This document shows positions 1 through 8,146 of a stretch of 64,000 nucleotides of DNA, piece after piece. Under the pieces are notes generated by a model. That model was not told where the DNA came from, searched no databases, and was given only the letters and a program-made list of their open reading frames with translations. The number at the start of each line of letters is the position of its first letter. Position 1 is the first letter of the stretch. A program made the translations under genes and the position numbers. Origin of the DNA: DATKJS01 sp964551995 (GTDB lineage Bacteria > Acidobacteriota > Aminicenantia > Aminicenantales > Saccharicenantaceae); contig CAZKFD010000001.1 of NCBI GenBank assembly GCA_964551995.1, forward strand, positions 1 to 64,000, given 5' to 3'.

Positions 1-1228
1 CCACGACCATGCCGAAATCGAGCGCGCCCAGAGATAAGAGGTTCGCCGGTATCCCCCTCAGGTGGAGGCAGCTTGCGGCGAAGAATAGGGCAAAAGGAAC
101 GGTGAGCGCAACGACGAGCGCCCCCCGGATGCTTCCCAGAAAGAGGAGGAGCACGATCGTGACGAGAATGAAGCCTTCTGTGAGGTTATGGAGGACGGTG
201 TGGGTCGTATAATTTACAAGGTCGCCGCGGTCGTTGAAGGGAATGATCCTCACGCCCGGGGGCAGAAGTTTTTCGTTCAGCTCTTTCACCTTATTCTCGA
301 CGCCTCTGATGGTTTCGTCGAAAGGAGCCCCTTTGCGCATGAGCACAATGCCAGAGGGAACATCATCGTTGTCGATGATCTTTCCATCGGCCCGATGAAT
401 TGCCCTGCCGAATTGACCCAGCCGGATCTTTGGACCCTGCAAGACGATGGCGATGTCTTTGACCCGCACCGGCGTCCCGTTCTTGGTCGTGATGACCGTA
501 TCCTCAATGTCGCGCACAGTGCGGACCAGCCCAACCACGCGGACATTAATCTGCTGCATGCCCGCCTCGATGAAGCTTCCGCCTGCGTTCACATTGTTGT
601 TAGCAAGCTGCTGTTCCACCTGGCCGATGCTGAGGCCATAAGAGACGAGCTTATCCGGATCGACGCGCACTTGGTACTCGCGCGTAGGAGCGCCGAAGAC
701 AGCGACGTCCACCACATTCGGCACGGACTTGAACTGTTTCACGAGGAACCAGTCCTCCAGGGACTTCATCGCCATGGCGTCGTATTGGGGATTCGTACTC
801 CTCATCGTAAAGAAGTAGACCTGGCCCACCGGACTGAAGTCGGGGCCGATGCCGGGGGACAGACCTGATGGAAGGTTCACCATGGTCAGTCGCTCCAGGA
901 CCCTCTGGCGGTTCTGGAAATTGTCCGATTTATCCTCGAACCAGATGATCACGACAGACAGCCCAGCAATTGATACAGACCTCAAGTAGGTGCGATAGGG
1001 AATCCCGTTCATCACGTTTTCAATAGGGATGGTGACTTGCTGCTCGATTTCCTCAGCGGCCCGGCCTGGCCACTGCGTAATCACCCAGGCGTAGTTATTC
1101 GCGACATCGGGATAGGCCTCGATCGAGAGATGGTGGAACTGAATGACGCCGGCTCCAAAAAGGAAGATCCCGAAGGCCAGAGTGAACCATCGATGGCTGA
1201 GCGCAAAGTCCACGATGGTGCGAATCAT
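1..1228 (-). CDS. czcA: Heavy-metal efflux RND transporter, CzcA/CusA type (partial, C-terminus outside window)
   Basis: Inner-membrane proton-driven pump of a tripartite metal efflux system. The 409 visible residues begin MIRTIVDFALSHRW, with TM1 at about 13-31, the periplasmic porter region with its pseudo-repeats (about 40-335) and TM2 at about 350-370. The last visible residues, ALDFGMVV, are the start of the heavy-metal RND motif that in the family continues with an acidic residue needed for proton transfer. Members are about 1030-1050 aa, so roughly 60% lies beyond position 1. The gene follows czcB by 44 nt on the same strand, in the order TolC-CzcB-CzcA. Metal specificity (Cu/Ag, Co/Zn/Cd) cannot be decided from this part. 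Confidence 0.93.
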   Translation of the reverse strand, partial: MIRTIVDFALSHRWFTLAFGIFLFGAGVIQFHHLSIEAYPDVANNYAWVITQWPGRAAEEIEQQVTIPIENVMNGIPYRTYLRSVSIAGLSVVIIWFEDKSDNFQNRQRVLERLTMVNLPSGLSPGIGPDFSPVGQVYFFTMRSTNPQYDAMAMKSLEDWFLVKQFKSVPNVVDVAVFGAPTREYQVRVDPDKLVSYGLSIGQVEQQLANNNVNAGGSFIEAGMQQINVRVVGLVRTVRDIEDTVITTKNGTPVRVKDIAIVLQGPKIRLGQFGRAIHRADGKIIDNDDVPSGIVLMRKGAPFDETIRGVENKVKELNEKLLPPGVRIIPFNDRGDLVNYTTHTVLHNLTEGFILVTIVLLLFLGSIRGALVVALTVPFALFFAASCLHLRGIPANLLSLGALDFGMVV

Positions 1229-1272
1229 CTTTCGCTCCGGCTTCCCGTCAGTTCATTTTCGGCTGGGACCTG

Positions 1273-2412
1273 TCATTGCTCTATGCTGAATTGGAGCGCC
1301 AGGGAATTCGCGACGACTTTCTGTCCCGGCTGGATGCCCTTCACTTCCTGCATGTCGCCGGGCAGCATCTTCCCGCCGGTGACCTCGATCATCCGGAATC
1401 TATTCCCCGCCTCCGGCACGTAAACCCAGTCACGGTCATGCAAATGGAGAACGGCACTCTTGGGAACGACCGCATGCGTTTCCTGGTGCAGGCCATAAAA
1501 AGTAGCCGAAGCGAACATGCCGACGAGCATGAAGCCCGGATTTTCCATTTCCAGTCTCACCTTTGCGGCGCGGATATTGGGGTCCAAAATCGGACCGATA
1601 TTGCTGATCCGGCCCTTGAAGATCCCGCCGGGATAGGCGTTCAAGCTGACATCCGCGTACTCGCCGAGACGAACAAAAGGAAGGTCGTTTTCGTACACGT
1701 CGCAGATGACCCAAACATCGTCGAGATTGGCAATCGTGAACAGGTTTGGTGAATTATCGAGAGTCTTCACGCCGGACCCGAGTGTCACGTTCTGCTCGAC
1801 GATGACGCCCGAGATCGGAGCAAAGATGTCCACGATCCCGCTTGGAGGGTGATCGGGATCCATAACGCCCAAAACGCGGAGCTTCTCGAGGCCGGCCTCG
1901 AGAGTGATTCTCGCTTTGCTTTCGGCGTCCACGGCGACTTCCAGGTCTTTCTGGGCGATCGCCCCCTTGTCGTACAGGATCTTGGCGCGCTCGAGCTGAG
2001 CCTCCGCCAGTGTTTCATCCGCGACGGCCTGCCGATAATCGGAGAAGGCCCCGACGATATCCGTGCTCTGCACCCGGAGAAGGAGCTGACCCTTCTTCAC
2101 GGTGTCGCCCAGCCGTGCCTTCACCTCGATGGCACGGCCGGAGGCGAGAGAGGGCACAGGAACGGAGCGCGAGACGTCGTAATTCACGACGCCGGTCACG
2201 GTCAATTCCGGCGCGGCCTTATACTCGCCGGCCGTGACCAGTGGAAACTGCTCCGGGTTGTCGACCCTGAAATCTCCGGAGTTCTGTTCGTGTTCGACCT
2301 GCGCAGGCGGCGGGGCCTCGGCGGCCGGGTCCGTCGCCCTTTCCCGGCCGCAACCCGTCGCCAGGAGACCCAAGGCCGCGCAGAGCATGCCGGCCAGCAT
2401 CCGTTGTTTCAT
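1273..2412 (-). CDS. czcB: Efflux RND periplasmic adaptor, CzcB/CusB family lipoprotein
   Basis: 379-aa membrane-fusion protein linking the CzcA-type pump to the TolC-type channel. The N-terminus has a lipoprotein signal peptide with lipobox LATGC (Cys21). An Asp/Glu-rich linker follows, then the split lipoyl/barrel-sandwich domain (about 80-210, with SGRAIEVKARLGDTVKKGQ on one side and DIFAPISGVIVEQN on the other) enclosing a coiled-coil hairpin (about 130-180), then beta-barrel and membrane-proximal domains ending VVANSLALQFSIEQ. The ATG overlaps the stop of the upstream TolC gene by 4 nt and has a GGAGG 7 nt before it, so the two are translationally coupled. I see no His/Met-rich N-terminal metal-binding stretch that would reveal the metal. 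Confidence 0.93.
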   Translation of the reverse strand: MKQRMLAGMLCAALGLLATGCGRERATDPAAEAPPPAQVEHEQNSGDFRVDNPEQFPLVTAGEYKAAPELTVTGVVNYDVSRSVPVPSLASGRAIEVKARLGDTVKKGQLLLRVQSTDIVGAFSDYRQAVADETLAEAQLERAKILYDKGAIAQKDLEVAVDAESKARITLEAGLEKLRVLGVMDPDHPPSGIVDIFAPISGVIVEQNVTLGSGVKTLDNSPNLFTIANLDDVWVICDVYENDLPFVRLGEYADVSLNAYPGGIFKGRISNIGPILDPNIRAAKVRLEMENPGFMLVGMFASATFYGLHQETHAVVPKSAVLHLHDRDWVYVPEAGNRFRMIEVTGGKMLPGDMQEVKGIQPGQKVVANSLALQFSIEQ

Positions 2413-3671
2413 TGGAGGACCTCCCGGCCCACCGCGAAATTCAGCTGAGCCGCCGCGGATAAGTAGGCGCCGACGAGCATCAAATACGTTCGCTGAACAT
2501 TCCGGTAGTCACTCTGCGCTTGTAGAAAATCGAGCAGAGACGCTCCGCCGCGCTCGTAGGAGAAGGTCACCGTATCGCGGACTGTCACCGCTTGTCGCAG
2601 GTATTGCGCCCTGTAGGGCCTCAGCAGGCTCAAGGCGCTCATCAGAATCGCATGGGCTGAATCGACATCGCTCGAGAGCGCCGCTTCTGCGGCGTCCCGC
2701 ACCTTTTCGTTGCGCTCAATGTCGAGCTTGGCGCGCAGCTTCTCTCCTTGGTTCCTATCGAAGATGCGCAGAGGAATGCTGACGCTCAAACCGATGTAGG
2801 CTTTATAGCCCAGCTGAAACGCGGTATTGCGCCCGAGATCGAGGCCGACCGTCGGGTCGGTTGAAGCATCGGCTTCGGCGAGCCGGAAGTTGGTCGCGGC
2901 CTGATCGATCGATTGAACAGCAGCCCTCAAGTCCGGCCGTGTTTCGAGCGCGACCCTGCGAAGTTCCTCAAGAGGCGGAATCTCGCCGGAGAAATCGAAA
3001 GGCCCCGCCACGTCAAACCCTTCAACGGGCGTCCGGTTGTTCATCAACATCAGGAGCTGGATCTTCGCCGTTCGCAGGTTCACTTCCGCCGTTTGTAAGT
3101 CCGACTCGAGCGTTACGCGCTGCAACTGCAGCCGGTCCAGGTCGATTCGCGCGATGTCTCCGGTTTTCCATCGTTCGTTGCTCAGCTGAAGCACCTGATC
3201 GTAATAGGAAAGATTTTCTCGGGCCAAGCTCAGGATGGCCTTTTCCTGGAGAACCTGGAGGAATGCGCTCCGTAACGTGAAAAGGAGGCCCCTCTCTTCG
3301 TCTTCCAGTTGGGAGATGGCGATGGCTGTCGCTTTCTGCGCGCTCTCCAGCCGCAGCTGGCGTTTGTGGCGCAGCTCGAACAAATAATTCACTGAGACTA
3401 TCGGCAGCGCGTCCGCGAAGGCATCGGATGACTTCCACGGGTGGAGCTGATCCAGCGACGCTGTGAATATCGGGTTTGGACGCAGATAAGCCGTGATCTC
3501 TTGGGCCCGGGACTCTTCGACGCCAATGCGCCCGGCTTTCAGAGTCGGATTATTCGCTTCAAATTCCTCTCGGACCTGCCTCCACGTCAGAGCCTGTTGA
3601 GCGGAGGAAACTCTTGTCAGGCAAGCCACAACTGTAACGAGTAATAGAAGACGCCATCCTGGACGCTTCAT
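2409..3671 (-). CDS. czcC: TolC-family outer membrane efflux protein (CzcC/CusC role)
   Basis: Outer-membrane channel of the metal efflux system, 420 aa from the chosen start. An upstream in-frame start at 3707 exists, but the ATG at 3671 has GGGGAG 5-6 nt before it and begins a normal signal peptide (MKRPGWRLLLLVTVVACL, cleaved after SSA). The two OEP repeats of the TolC fold are visible: long heptad-like helices (about 35-220 and 240-420), the NPTL motif near the N-terminus and DYRNVQRTYL near the C-terminus. It is first in the three-gene operon and its stop overlaps czcB. Confidence 0.9.
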   Translation of the reverse strand: MKRPGWRLLLLVTVVACLTRVSSAQQALTWRQVREEFEANNPTLKAGRIGVEESRAQEITAYLRPNPIFTASLDQLHPWKSSDAFADALPIVSVNYLFELRHKRQLRLESAQKATAIAISQLEDEERGLLFTLRSAFLQVLQEKAILSLARENLSYYDQVLQLSNERWKTGDIARIDLDRLQLQRVTLESDLQTAEVNLRTAKIQLLMLMNNRTPVEGFDVAGPFDFSGEIPPLEELRRVALETRPDLRAAVQSIDQAATNFRLAEADASTDPTVGLDLGRNTAFQLGYKAYIGLSVSIPLRIFDRNQGEKLRAKLDIERNEKVRDAAEAALSSDVDSAHAILMSALSLLRPYRAQYLRQAVTVRDTVTFSYERGGASLLDFLQAQSDYRNVQRTYLMLVGAYLSAAAQLNFAVGREVLQ

Positions 3672-4106
3672 GCCAACTCCCCAGACATGCTGTTTTTGCC
3701 TTTTCAATGGAGCTTATCAAACAACCGGAATCGATAAATCTGATCGCGCCGTCTTAAACAAATACGCTATTAAAATAAGCCCTCCCCTTAATCGGGTAAA
3801 CCTATCTTTCGGCCATCGGGGCATTATCTTTCAGACATTCGGGCCGTTTTCAGCCCCCGTCAGCCGGCCGAACGACGAAGCGGCGAAGTTCGGCGGCGGC
3901 CATGGGAACGCTGACAAAGCCGGTGCTTGGTCCATCATCTCGAAGCAGAAAGGGGGAGCTCCTGGCGGAGGAGAGTTCATGGATTTCCTCTTCTCTAAAT
4001 AAGGTGCTAGCATAGGATCATCCTTTTGAGCGCCCTGTCTGAAAGATAGGTTTACAAGATCGCTTTGGTTGATTATGCTCTAGCAAGACTGAGCTGCGAG
4101 ATATGG
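3672..4106. other. Intergenic region between divergent metal-efflux and DUF3943 genes
   Basis: 435 bp with no convincing gene. It separates the minus-strand efflux operon from plus-strand genes, so it must hold promoters for both. It is more AT-rich than its surroundings near 3690-3800 and contains repeated TATCTTTC-type motifs (see the repeat entry). No confident -35/-10 pair was found. Confidence 0.6.
3796..4055. repeat. 15-bp perfect inverted repeat with a third partial copy
   Basis: GTAAACCTATCTTTC at 3796-3810 is repeated as its exact reverse complement at 4041-4055. The right arm continues inward as TATCTTTCAGACA, and that extension also occurs in plus orientation at about 3824-3836. 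So three copies of a TATCTTTC(AGACA) word lie between divergent operons. They could be regulator sites or the ends of a decayed insertion; no target-site duplication or transposase is visible. Confidence 0.55.
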
Positions 4107-4238
4107 ATGACAGGCAGATCCGGAAGCCAGGTCCAGAAGCCCCTAACCATCATCGTCGCGGGCGGCATGCTGATCGGGACGGCGCTCATGCCGTTCGTCA
4201 TGCCGCCGGTTTTCCGGTTCATCCGGCTGGAAGGATAG
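4107..4238 (+). CDS. Small hydrophobic protein, 43 aa (unrecognised)
   Basis: ATG at 4107 opens a 43-codon frame ending TAG at 4236-4238, 6 nt before the DUF3943 start. The product has a short polar N-terminus (MTGRSGSQVQKP), then one hydrophobic span (LTIIVAGGMLIGTALMPFVM) and a basic tail ending RFIRLEG, as in a single-pass small membrane protein. The Shine-Dalgarno is weak. The downstream gene's ribosome site (AAGGA) overlaps its last codons, which suggests coupling. I do not recognise a family; it could be spurious. Confidence 0.4.
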   Translation: MTGRSGSQVQKPLTIIVAGGMLIGTALMPFVMPPVFRFIRLEG

Positions 4239-4244
4239 CTCCGA

Positions 4245-5957
4245 ATGGCCATCTCAGGAATGGAACGATCAACTCAGAAAGGTCAGGCGTGGATTGCCGC
4301 GACTCTGGCGATCCTCTGGCTTGCGGCCCTGCGGGCTCCGGGCGTCGCCGATGATGCCGCTCCTGTTCCGGCCGGGCCGATAAAGAGGATCTCTTTCTGC
4401 CTCGCCCCGACTCCCGGGCCAGGGTTCGGGTTGTCCTGGGGCGCCCGGACGGCGCTCCTTCCTGTGTCCGGGAATGCGCAGGCGGACGGCCCCCTGCGTC
4501 CCCAGGCCGCGGCGGTCCGGCCCAAGAAGCACGTCGGCCGGGCCTGGCTCGAGCTCGGGCTGTTCATGTCTGTATCGGGCGGAAGCTATTTGTACAGGTA
4601 CACTCAGGGCGGCGACATCGAGGACTGGGATTTTCAGATCGACTGGCACGACCAGCTGCGCCGGTTTTTCACCCTCGCGGCCTGGCGCTTCGATTCGAAC
4701 GGATTCCGGGACAACTGGACCCACAGTCTGGCCGGAGGGATCTATTACCAGTTCAGCCGGACGAACAACCTCTCCTGGGTCCAATCCTGGCTGATGTCCG
4801 TGGCCGGTTCATTCTTCTGGGAATACTGCGTGGAGCTCCACGAGGTCGTCTCGATCAACGACCAGATCATGACGGGGCTCGGCGGCTATTCCCTCGGCGA
4901 GTCCTGGTATCAGCTCGCCCGCTACCTGAGCCATCAGCCCAGCATCATCCTCCGGGCCCTGGGCTTCATCAATCCGGCCAACGAGTTCAACCAGTGGCTG
5001 GACCGCAAGGACCCCGGCTCGGGGGATTATTCGCAGCCGGGCTGGCACGACTTCAGCTTGTCGAGCGGCGTCAGGACGCTGAGCACGGCGGGGCAGGCGA
5101 CCCAAACGGGCGCCTATTTCGCCTTGGACACGCCGATCATGGAGCTGCCCGAGTACGGCCAGGCGGGCGAGATCAGCGAAACCGTCAAGGATACCTACTT
5201 CAGCCGGATTTACATGGATTATACCCGGCGTGAGGCGCACGCGGACGAGGTGAACATCACGGCCGATGCCCGGAGCTGGGCCTACGTCCGCCAGGATATC
5301 GACGCCGATCTCGAGGGCTACAGTCTAAGCATCGGGTTCGGCTCGGGCTTCCAATATTTCAAGAAAAGGCCGCTCAACTTCTACGACATCAACCAGATCT
5401 CGGTCGACCAGTCCGTCGAGGCCCTCGATCTCGAAACGCCGCGGGGCTTCACGGACAAGCTGGCCGTCATCCATATTGCCGGTCCAGTCCTGGACTGGAC
5501 GGTCTTCCGCCGGGGCTGGAAATTCCGGTCCGTGACCTCGGCCTATTTCGATTTCGGCCTGATCAACGCCTTCGCGCTCAACGAGTATTCGGCGCTCTAC
5601 GACATCGCCGGCATGAAGACGACCGTGGTTTATTACGGTTATTACTACGGATTCGGCGGGACCTTCACGGAGGACGCCGACCTCGAGTGGGGAAGCTTCC
5701 GGGCGCGCGGGCTGCTCAGCCTTGCCGCCTGGGGGTCGGCTGACTTTCTGGACCGGTGGCAGGCCCGGGTCACGAACAACGCCCACCTGGACGACCACCG
5801 GACCCGCTGGCTTCTCGGGGCCGGCTGGAAGATGCCTGCGGTTCCTTTGGAGCTTTTCCTCAATGTCGAGGACATCTACAGGGGCGGGAAGATCCAGGAG
5901 GTGATCGTCAACGGGCTGGAGAAGAGGCTGTTCGCCGGATTGAGTTTTCATTTTTGA
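4245..5957 (+). CDS. DUF3943 domain-containing outer-envelope protein
   Basis: 570 aa. Signal-peptide-like N-terminus (WIAATLAILWLAAL) followed by a region rich in Trp/Tyr and alternating strands. Residues about 150-260 match the DUF3943 pattern: a GGIYYQFSRTNNLSW segment, then FFWEYCVELHEVVSINDQI with the conserved WE...E...SINDQ arrangement, GYSLGE, and FINPANEFNQWLDR. The C-terminal half has beta-barrel-like amphipathic strands ending in a terminal aromatic (GLSFHF), typical of outer-membrane barrels. The ATG at 4245 has AAGGA 9 nt upstream. The function of the family is unknown. Confidence 0.75.
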   Translation: MAISGMERSTQKGQAWIAATLAILWLAALRAPGVADDAAPVPAGPIKRISFCLAPTPGPGFGLSWGARTALLPVSGNAQADGPLRPQAAAVRPKKHVGRAWLELGLFMSVSGGSYLYRYTQGGDIEDWDFQIDWHDQLRRFFTLAAWRFDSNGFRDNWTHSLAGGIYYQFSRTNNLSWVQSWLMSVAGSFFWEYCVELHEVVSINDQIMTGLGGYSLGESWYQLARYLSHQPSIILRALGFINPANEFNQWLDRKDPGSGDYSQPGWHDFSLSSGVRTLSTAGQATQTGAYFALDTPIMELPEYGQAGEISETVKDTYFSRIYMDYTRREAHADEVNITADARSWAYVRQDIDADLEGYSLSIGFGSGFQYFKKRPLNFYDINQISVDQSVEALDLETPRGFTDKLAVIHIAGPVLDWTVFRRGWKFRSVTSAYFDFGLINAFALNEYSALYDIAGMKTTVVYYGYYYGFGGTFTEDADLEWGSFRARGLLSLAAWGSADFLDRWQARVTNNAHLDDHRTRWLLGAGWKMPAVPLELFLNVEDIYRGGKIQEVIVNGLEKRLFAGLSFHF

Positions 5958-5999
5958 GCGGAGTCTGAGTTGTCTATGAGACCGATCGCAGGAGGCCCG

Positions 6000-6431
6000 A
6001 TGCGCTTTTCCAAATTCGTTCCCTTGTGCCTGGCCTGTCTTCTCGCTGGATCGTGCGCCTCTATCGTCAAGGGCAGCTACAGCAGCGTCGCCCTGAACTC
6101 CCAGCCGCAGGGCGCCCAGGTTTATGTGAACGGCCGTCTGATGGGCGAGACCCCCGTCAGGCTCAAGCTGAAGTCCAGGCACACGTATGCCATCGAGTTC
6201 CGCAAGGAGGGCTACCCGACGAAGACCGTCACCGTGAAGAACCATCTGGCGGCCGGCTGGATCGTCCTCGACGCGCTCTTCGGACTCGTCCCGCTCGTCC
6301 TCGACGCCGTGATCGTCGACGTCACGACCGGGTCGTGGTACCAGCTGAACCAGAAGAACATTGACATCGTCCTCGAAAAAGAGCAGCCCCGTCCCGGGAC
6401 TGACAAACGCCCAAGGGAGTCCGGAGAATGA
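6000..6431 (+). CDS. PEGA-domain lipoprotein
   Basis: 143 aa from ATG 6000, chosen over 5970 because AGGAGG lies 5 nt upstream and the product then begins with a lipoprotein signal peptide (MRFSKFVPLCLACLLAGSC, Cys19). Residues about 25-75 are a PEGA domain: VALNSQPQGAQVYVNGRLMG, TPVRLKLKSRHTYAIEF, EGYPTKTVTV. A short hydrophobic hairpin follows (GWIVLDALFGLVPLVLDAVIV). PEGA domains are surface beta-sandwich modules. The gene overlaps the Kelch gene by 4 nt (ATGA), so the two are probably made together. Confidence 0.8.
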   Translation: MRFSKFVPLCLACLLAGSCASIVKGSYSSVALNSQPQGAQVYVNGRLMGETPVRLKLKSRHTYAIEFRKEGYPTKTVTVKNHLAAGWIVLDALFGLVPLVLDAVIVDVTTGSWYQLNQKNIDIVLEKEQPRPGTDKRPRESGE

Positions 6432-7921
6432 AAAAGAAATCCGAAAGTCGGCGGGTGCCGGCATCCGGGAGCTTGGAAATGGAAGGGATCGAGCCCGGTG
6501 CGAATGGCCGCATGAGGAGACCGTGGAGGCGACGGCTGCTGGCGGTTTCATTTTCGGCTTTGCTCTCCGCCTGCGCGGCCAACAACGGCGCTCCTTCGGC
6601 TTCGTTCGGCACCTGGGCCTGGGTGTCCGGCGGCGATACGATCAATCGGACGGGGATCTACGGCACGCTCGGCGCAGCCGCGCCCTCGAATGTCCCCGGG
6701 GGCCGGCATGCGGCCGTTTCCTGGCGGGACGCGGCCGGCAGATTCTGGCTCTTCGGGGGAGAGGGCTATGATTCGGCCGGGCATTACGGCTACCTGAACG
6801 ATCTCTGGCGGTATGATCCGGCCACTCTCGAGTGGACCTGGGTGTCCGGCGGCAATATGATCAATCAGGCGGGCGTCTTCGGCGCCGAGGGGACGCCCAA
6901 TCCGTCGAACATCCCCGGGGCGAGGCATTCCGCCGTTTCTTGGCAGGATGCGGCCGGCCGGCTCTGGCTTTTCGGTGGAGACGGCTGTGATTCGGCCGGC
7001 ACCGTGGGTCATCTTAACGACCTGTGGCGTTATGACCCGGCCATCTCGGAATGGACCTGGGTCTCCGGCGGCAATATGGTCAATCCACCGGGCGTCTACG
7101 GCGCGCAAGGTACGGCCGCTCCGTCGAATGTCCCGGGGGGAAGGGACTCTGCCGTGGCCTGGATAGATGCGACCGGCAAACTCTGGCTCTTCGGAGGCGG
7201 CGGATACGATTCCATCGGCAGCTACGGCTATCTCAACGACCTATGGCGTTATGACCCGGCCGCCTCGGAATGGACCTGGGTCTCCGGCGGCGATGTCTGC
7301 GGTCAAAAGGGCATTTACGGAACGCAAGGCACGGCCGCCGCTTCGAATGTCCCTGGATCCCGGTACGGTGCGACAGGCTGGCTCGATTCGGGCGGAAGCC
7401 TCTGGCTCTTCGGAGGATTCGGCTTCGATTATCTCGACGGCGCCCAGGGCTATCTCAATGACACCTGGAAATTCGACCCGGTCACGCTCGAATGGACCTG
7501 GATCGGCGGCAGCACCGACAGGGGCCAGAACGGCGTCTACGGCGTCCCGGGCGCGGCCGCCCCGTCGAACGTCCCCGGAGGCCGGTATGGGACCACCTCC
7601 GGGCTCGACGCGAGCGGGAATTTTTGGCTCTTCGGCGGATTCGGCATGGGTGCGTCCGGCTACGACAGCTATCTCAACGATCTGTGGAAATTTGACATGA
7701 CGACGCTCGAATGGACGTGGGAGTCCGGCAGCAACACCATCAATCAGCCGGGCGTCTACGGCACCCTGGGCACGGCCGCTTCGTCAAATATCCCCGGCAC
7801 GAGGGATGGGGCGGTGTGCTGGATCGACGCGGACGGAAACTTCTGGTTTTTCGGAGGCGTAGGCCTGGATTCGGCCGACCATGCCGGCTTTCTCAACGAC
7901 CTGTGGCGGTACACCCGGTGA
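6428..7921 (+). CDS. Kelch-repeat (galactose-oxidase-like propeller) lipoprotein
   Basis: 497 aa. Basic N-terminus, then a lipoprotein-like signal (RRLLAVSFSALLSAC, around residue 47). The rest is six tandem repeats of about 70-73 aa, each running TW-WVSGG, G-YG--G-AAPSN-PG-R, W-D--G-LWLFGG-G-DS and YLNDLW-YDP--LEW. This is the Kelch blade pattern and six blades would make one propeller. Repeats 1-3 and 6 are closest to each other; 4 and 5 use KFD in place of RYD. Kelch propellers bind proteins or glycans; no galactose-oxidase copper ligands are evident, so I call it a binding protein. Translationally coupled to the PEGA gene. Confidence 0.82.
   Translation: MKKKSESRRVPASGSLEMEGIEPGANGRMRRPWRRRLLAVSFSALLSACAANNGAPSASFGTWAWVSGGDTINRTGIYGTLGAAAPSNVPGGRHAAVSWRDAAGRFWLFGGEGYDSAGHYGYLNDLWRYDPATLEWTWVSGGNMINQAGVFGAEGTPNPSNIPGARHSAVSWQDAAGRLWLFGGDGCDSAGTVGHLNDLWRYDPAISEWTWVSGGNMVNPPGVYGAQGTAAPSNVPGGRDSAVAWIDATGKLWLFGGGGYDSIGSYGYLNDLWRYDPAASEWTWVSGGDVCGQKGIYGTQGTAAASNVPGSRYGATGWLDSGGSLWLFGGFGFDYLDGAQGYLNDTWKFDPVTLEWTWIGGSTDRGQNGVYGVPGAAAPSNVPGGRYGTTSGLDASGNFWLFGGFGMGASGYDSYLNDLWKFDMTTLEWTWESGSNTINQPGVYGTLGTAASSNIPGTRDGAVCWIDADGNFWFFGGVGLDSADHAGFLNDLWRYTR
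6587..7915 (+). repeat. Six tandem DNA repeats of about 210-220 bp inside the Kelch gene
   Basis: Each unit encodes one Kelch blade. Blocks such as ATGGACCTGGGTCTCCGG and CTCTGGCTCTTCGG recur in phase, so the copies are recognisably similar in DNA as well as protein. This is recent intragenic duplication and a substrate for slipped-strand change in blade number. Confidence 0.75.
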
Positions 7922-8146
7922 GCAGGGCGTGAAATCGGGCCCGGTTCTCCAACCGGCGGAAGAGCCGCACGCGCGCGACCGACGGGCCGGGGGAAGAACC
8001 TCACGCGCGGCGCAGCGCCGGACGTTTGTTGAGCGAGGGTTGACAGCAAACCCCGGGGGATAGATACTGACCATCTCCGGTTGAGCCGCCGAGCTCCGGA
8101 AGGCGGATCGAAATGCGTTTTTTATGTACAGCGGAGAAATGACCTC

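Noticed and set aside
188..868. 226-codon plus-strand ORF near the left edge
   Set aside because: Antisense to czcA, whose minus-strand translation matches the RND family throughout.
3670..4002. 110-codon plus-strand ORF in the efflux intergenic region
   Set aside because: No ribosome site; its start is antisense to the TolC start codon and its composition is not protein-like.
5325..6551. 408-codon minus-strand frame over DUF3943 and PEGA genes
   Set aside because: Low-complexity Glu/Arg/Pro-rich shadow; the plus-strand products have recognisable domains and signals.
6587..7915. CRISPR array
   Set aside because: The repeats are about 215 bp, coding and lack spacers; they are Kelch blades.
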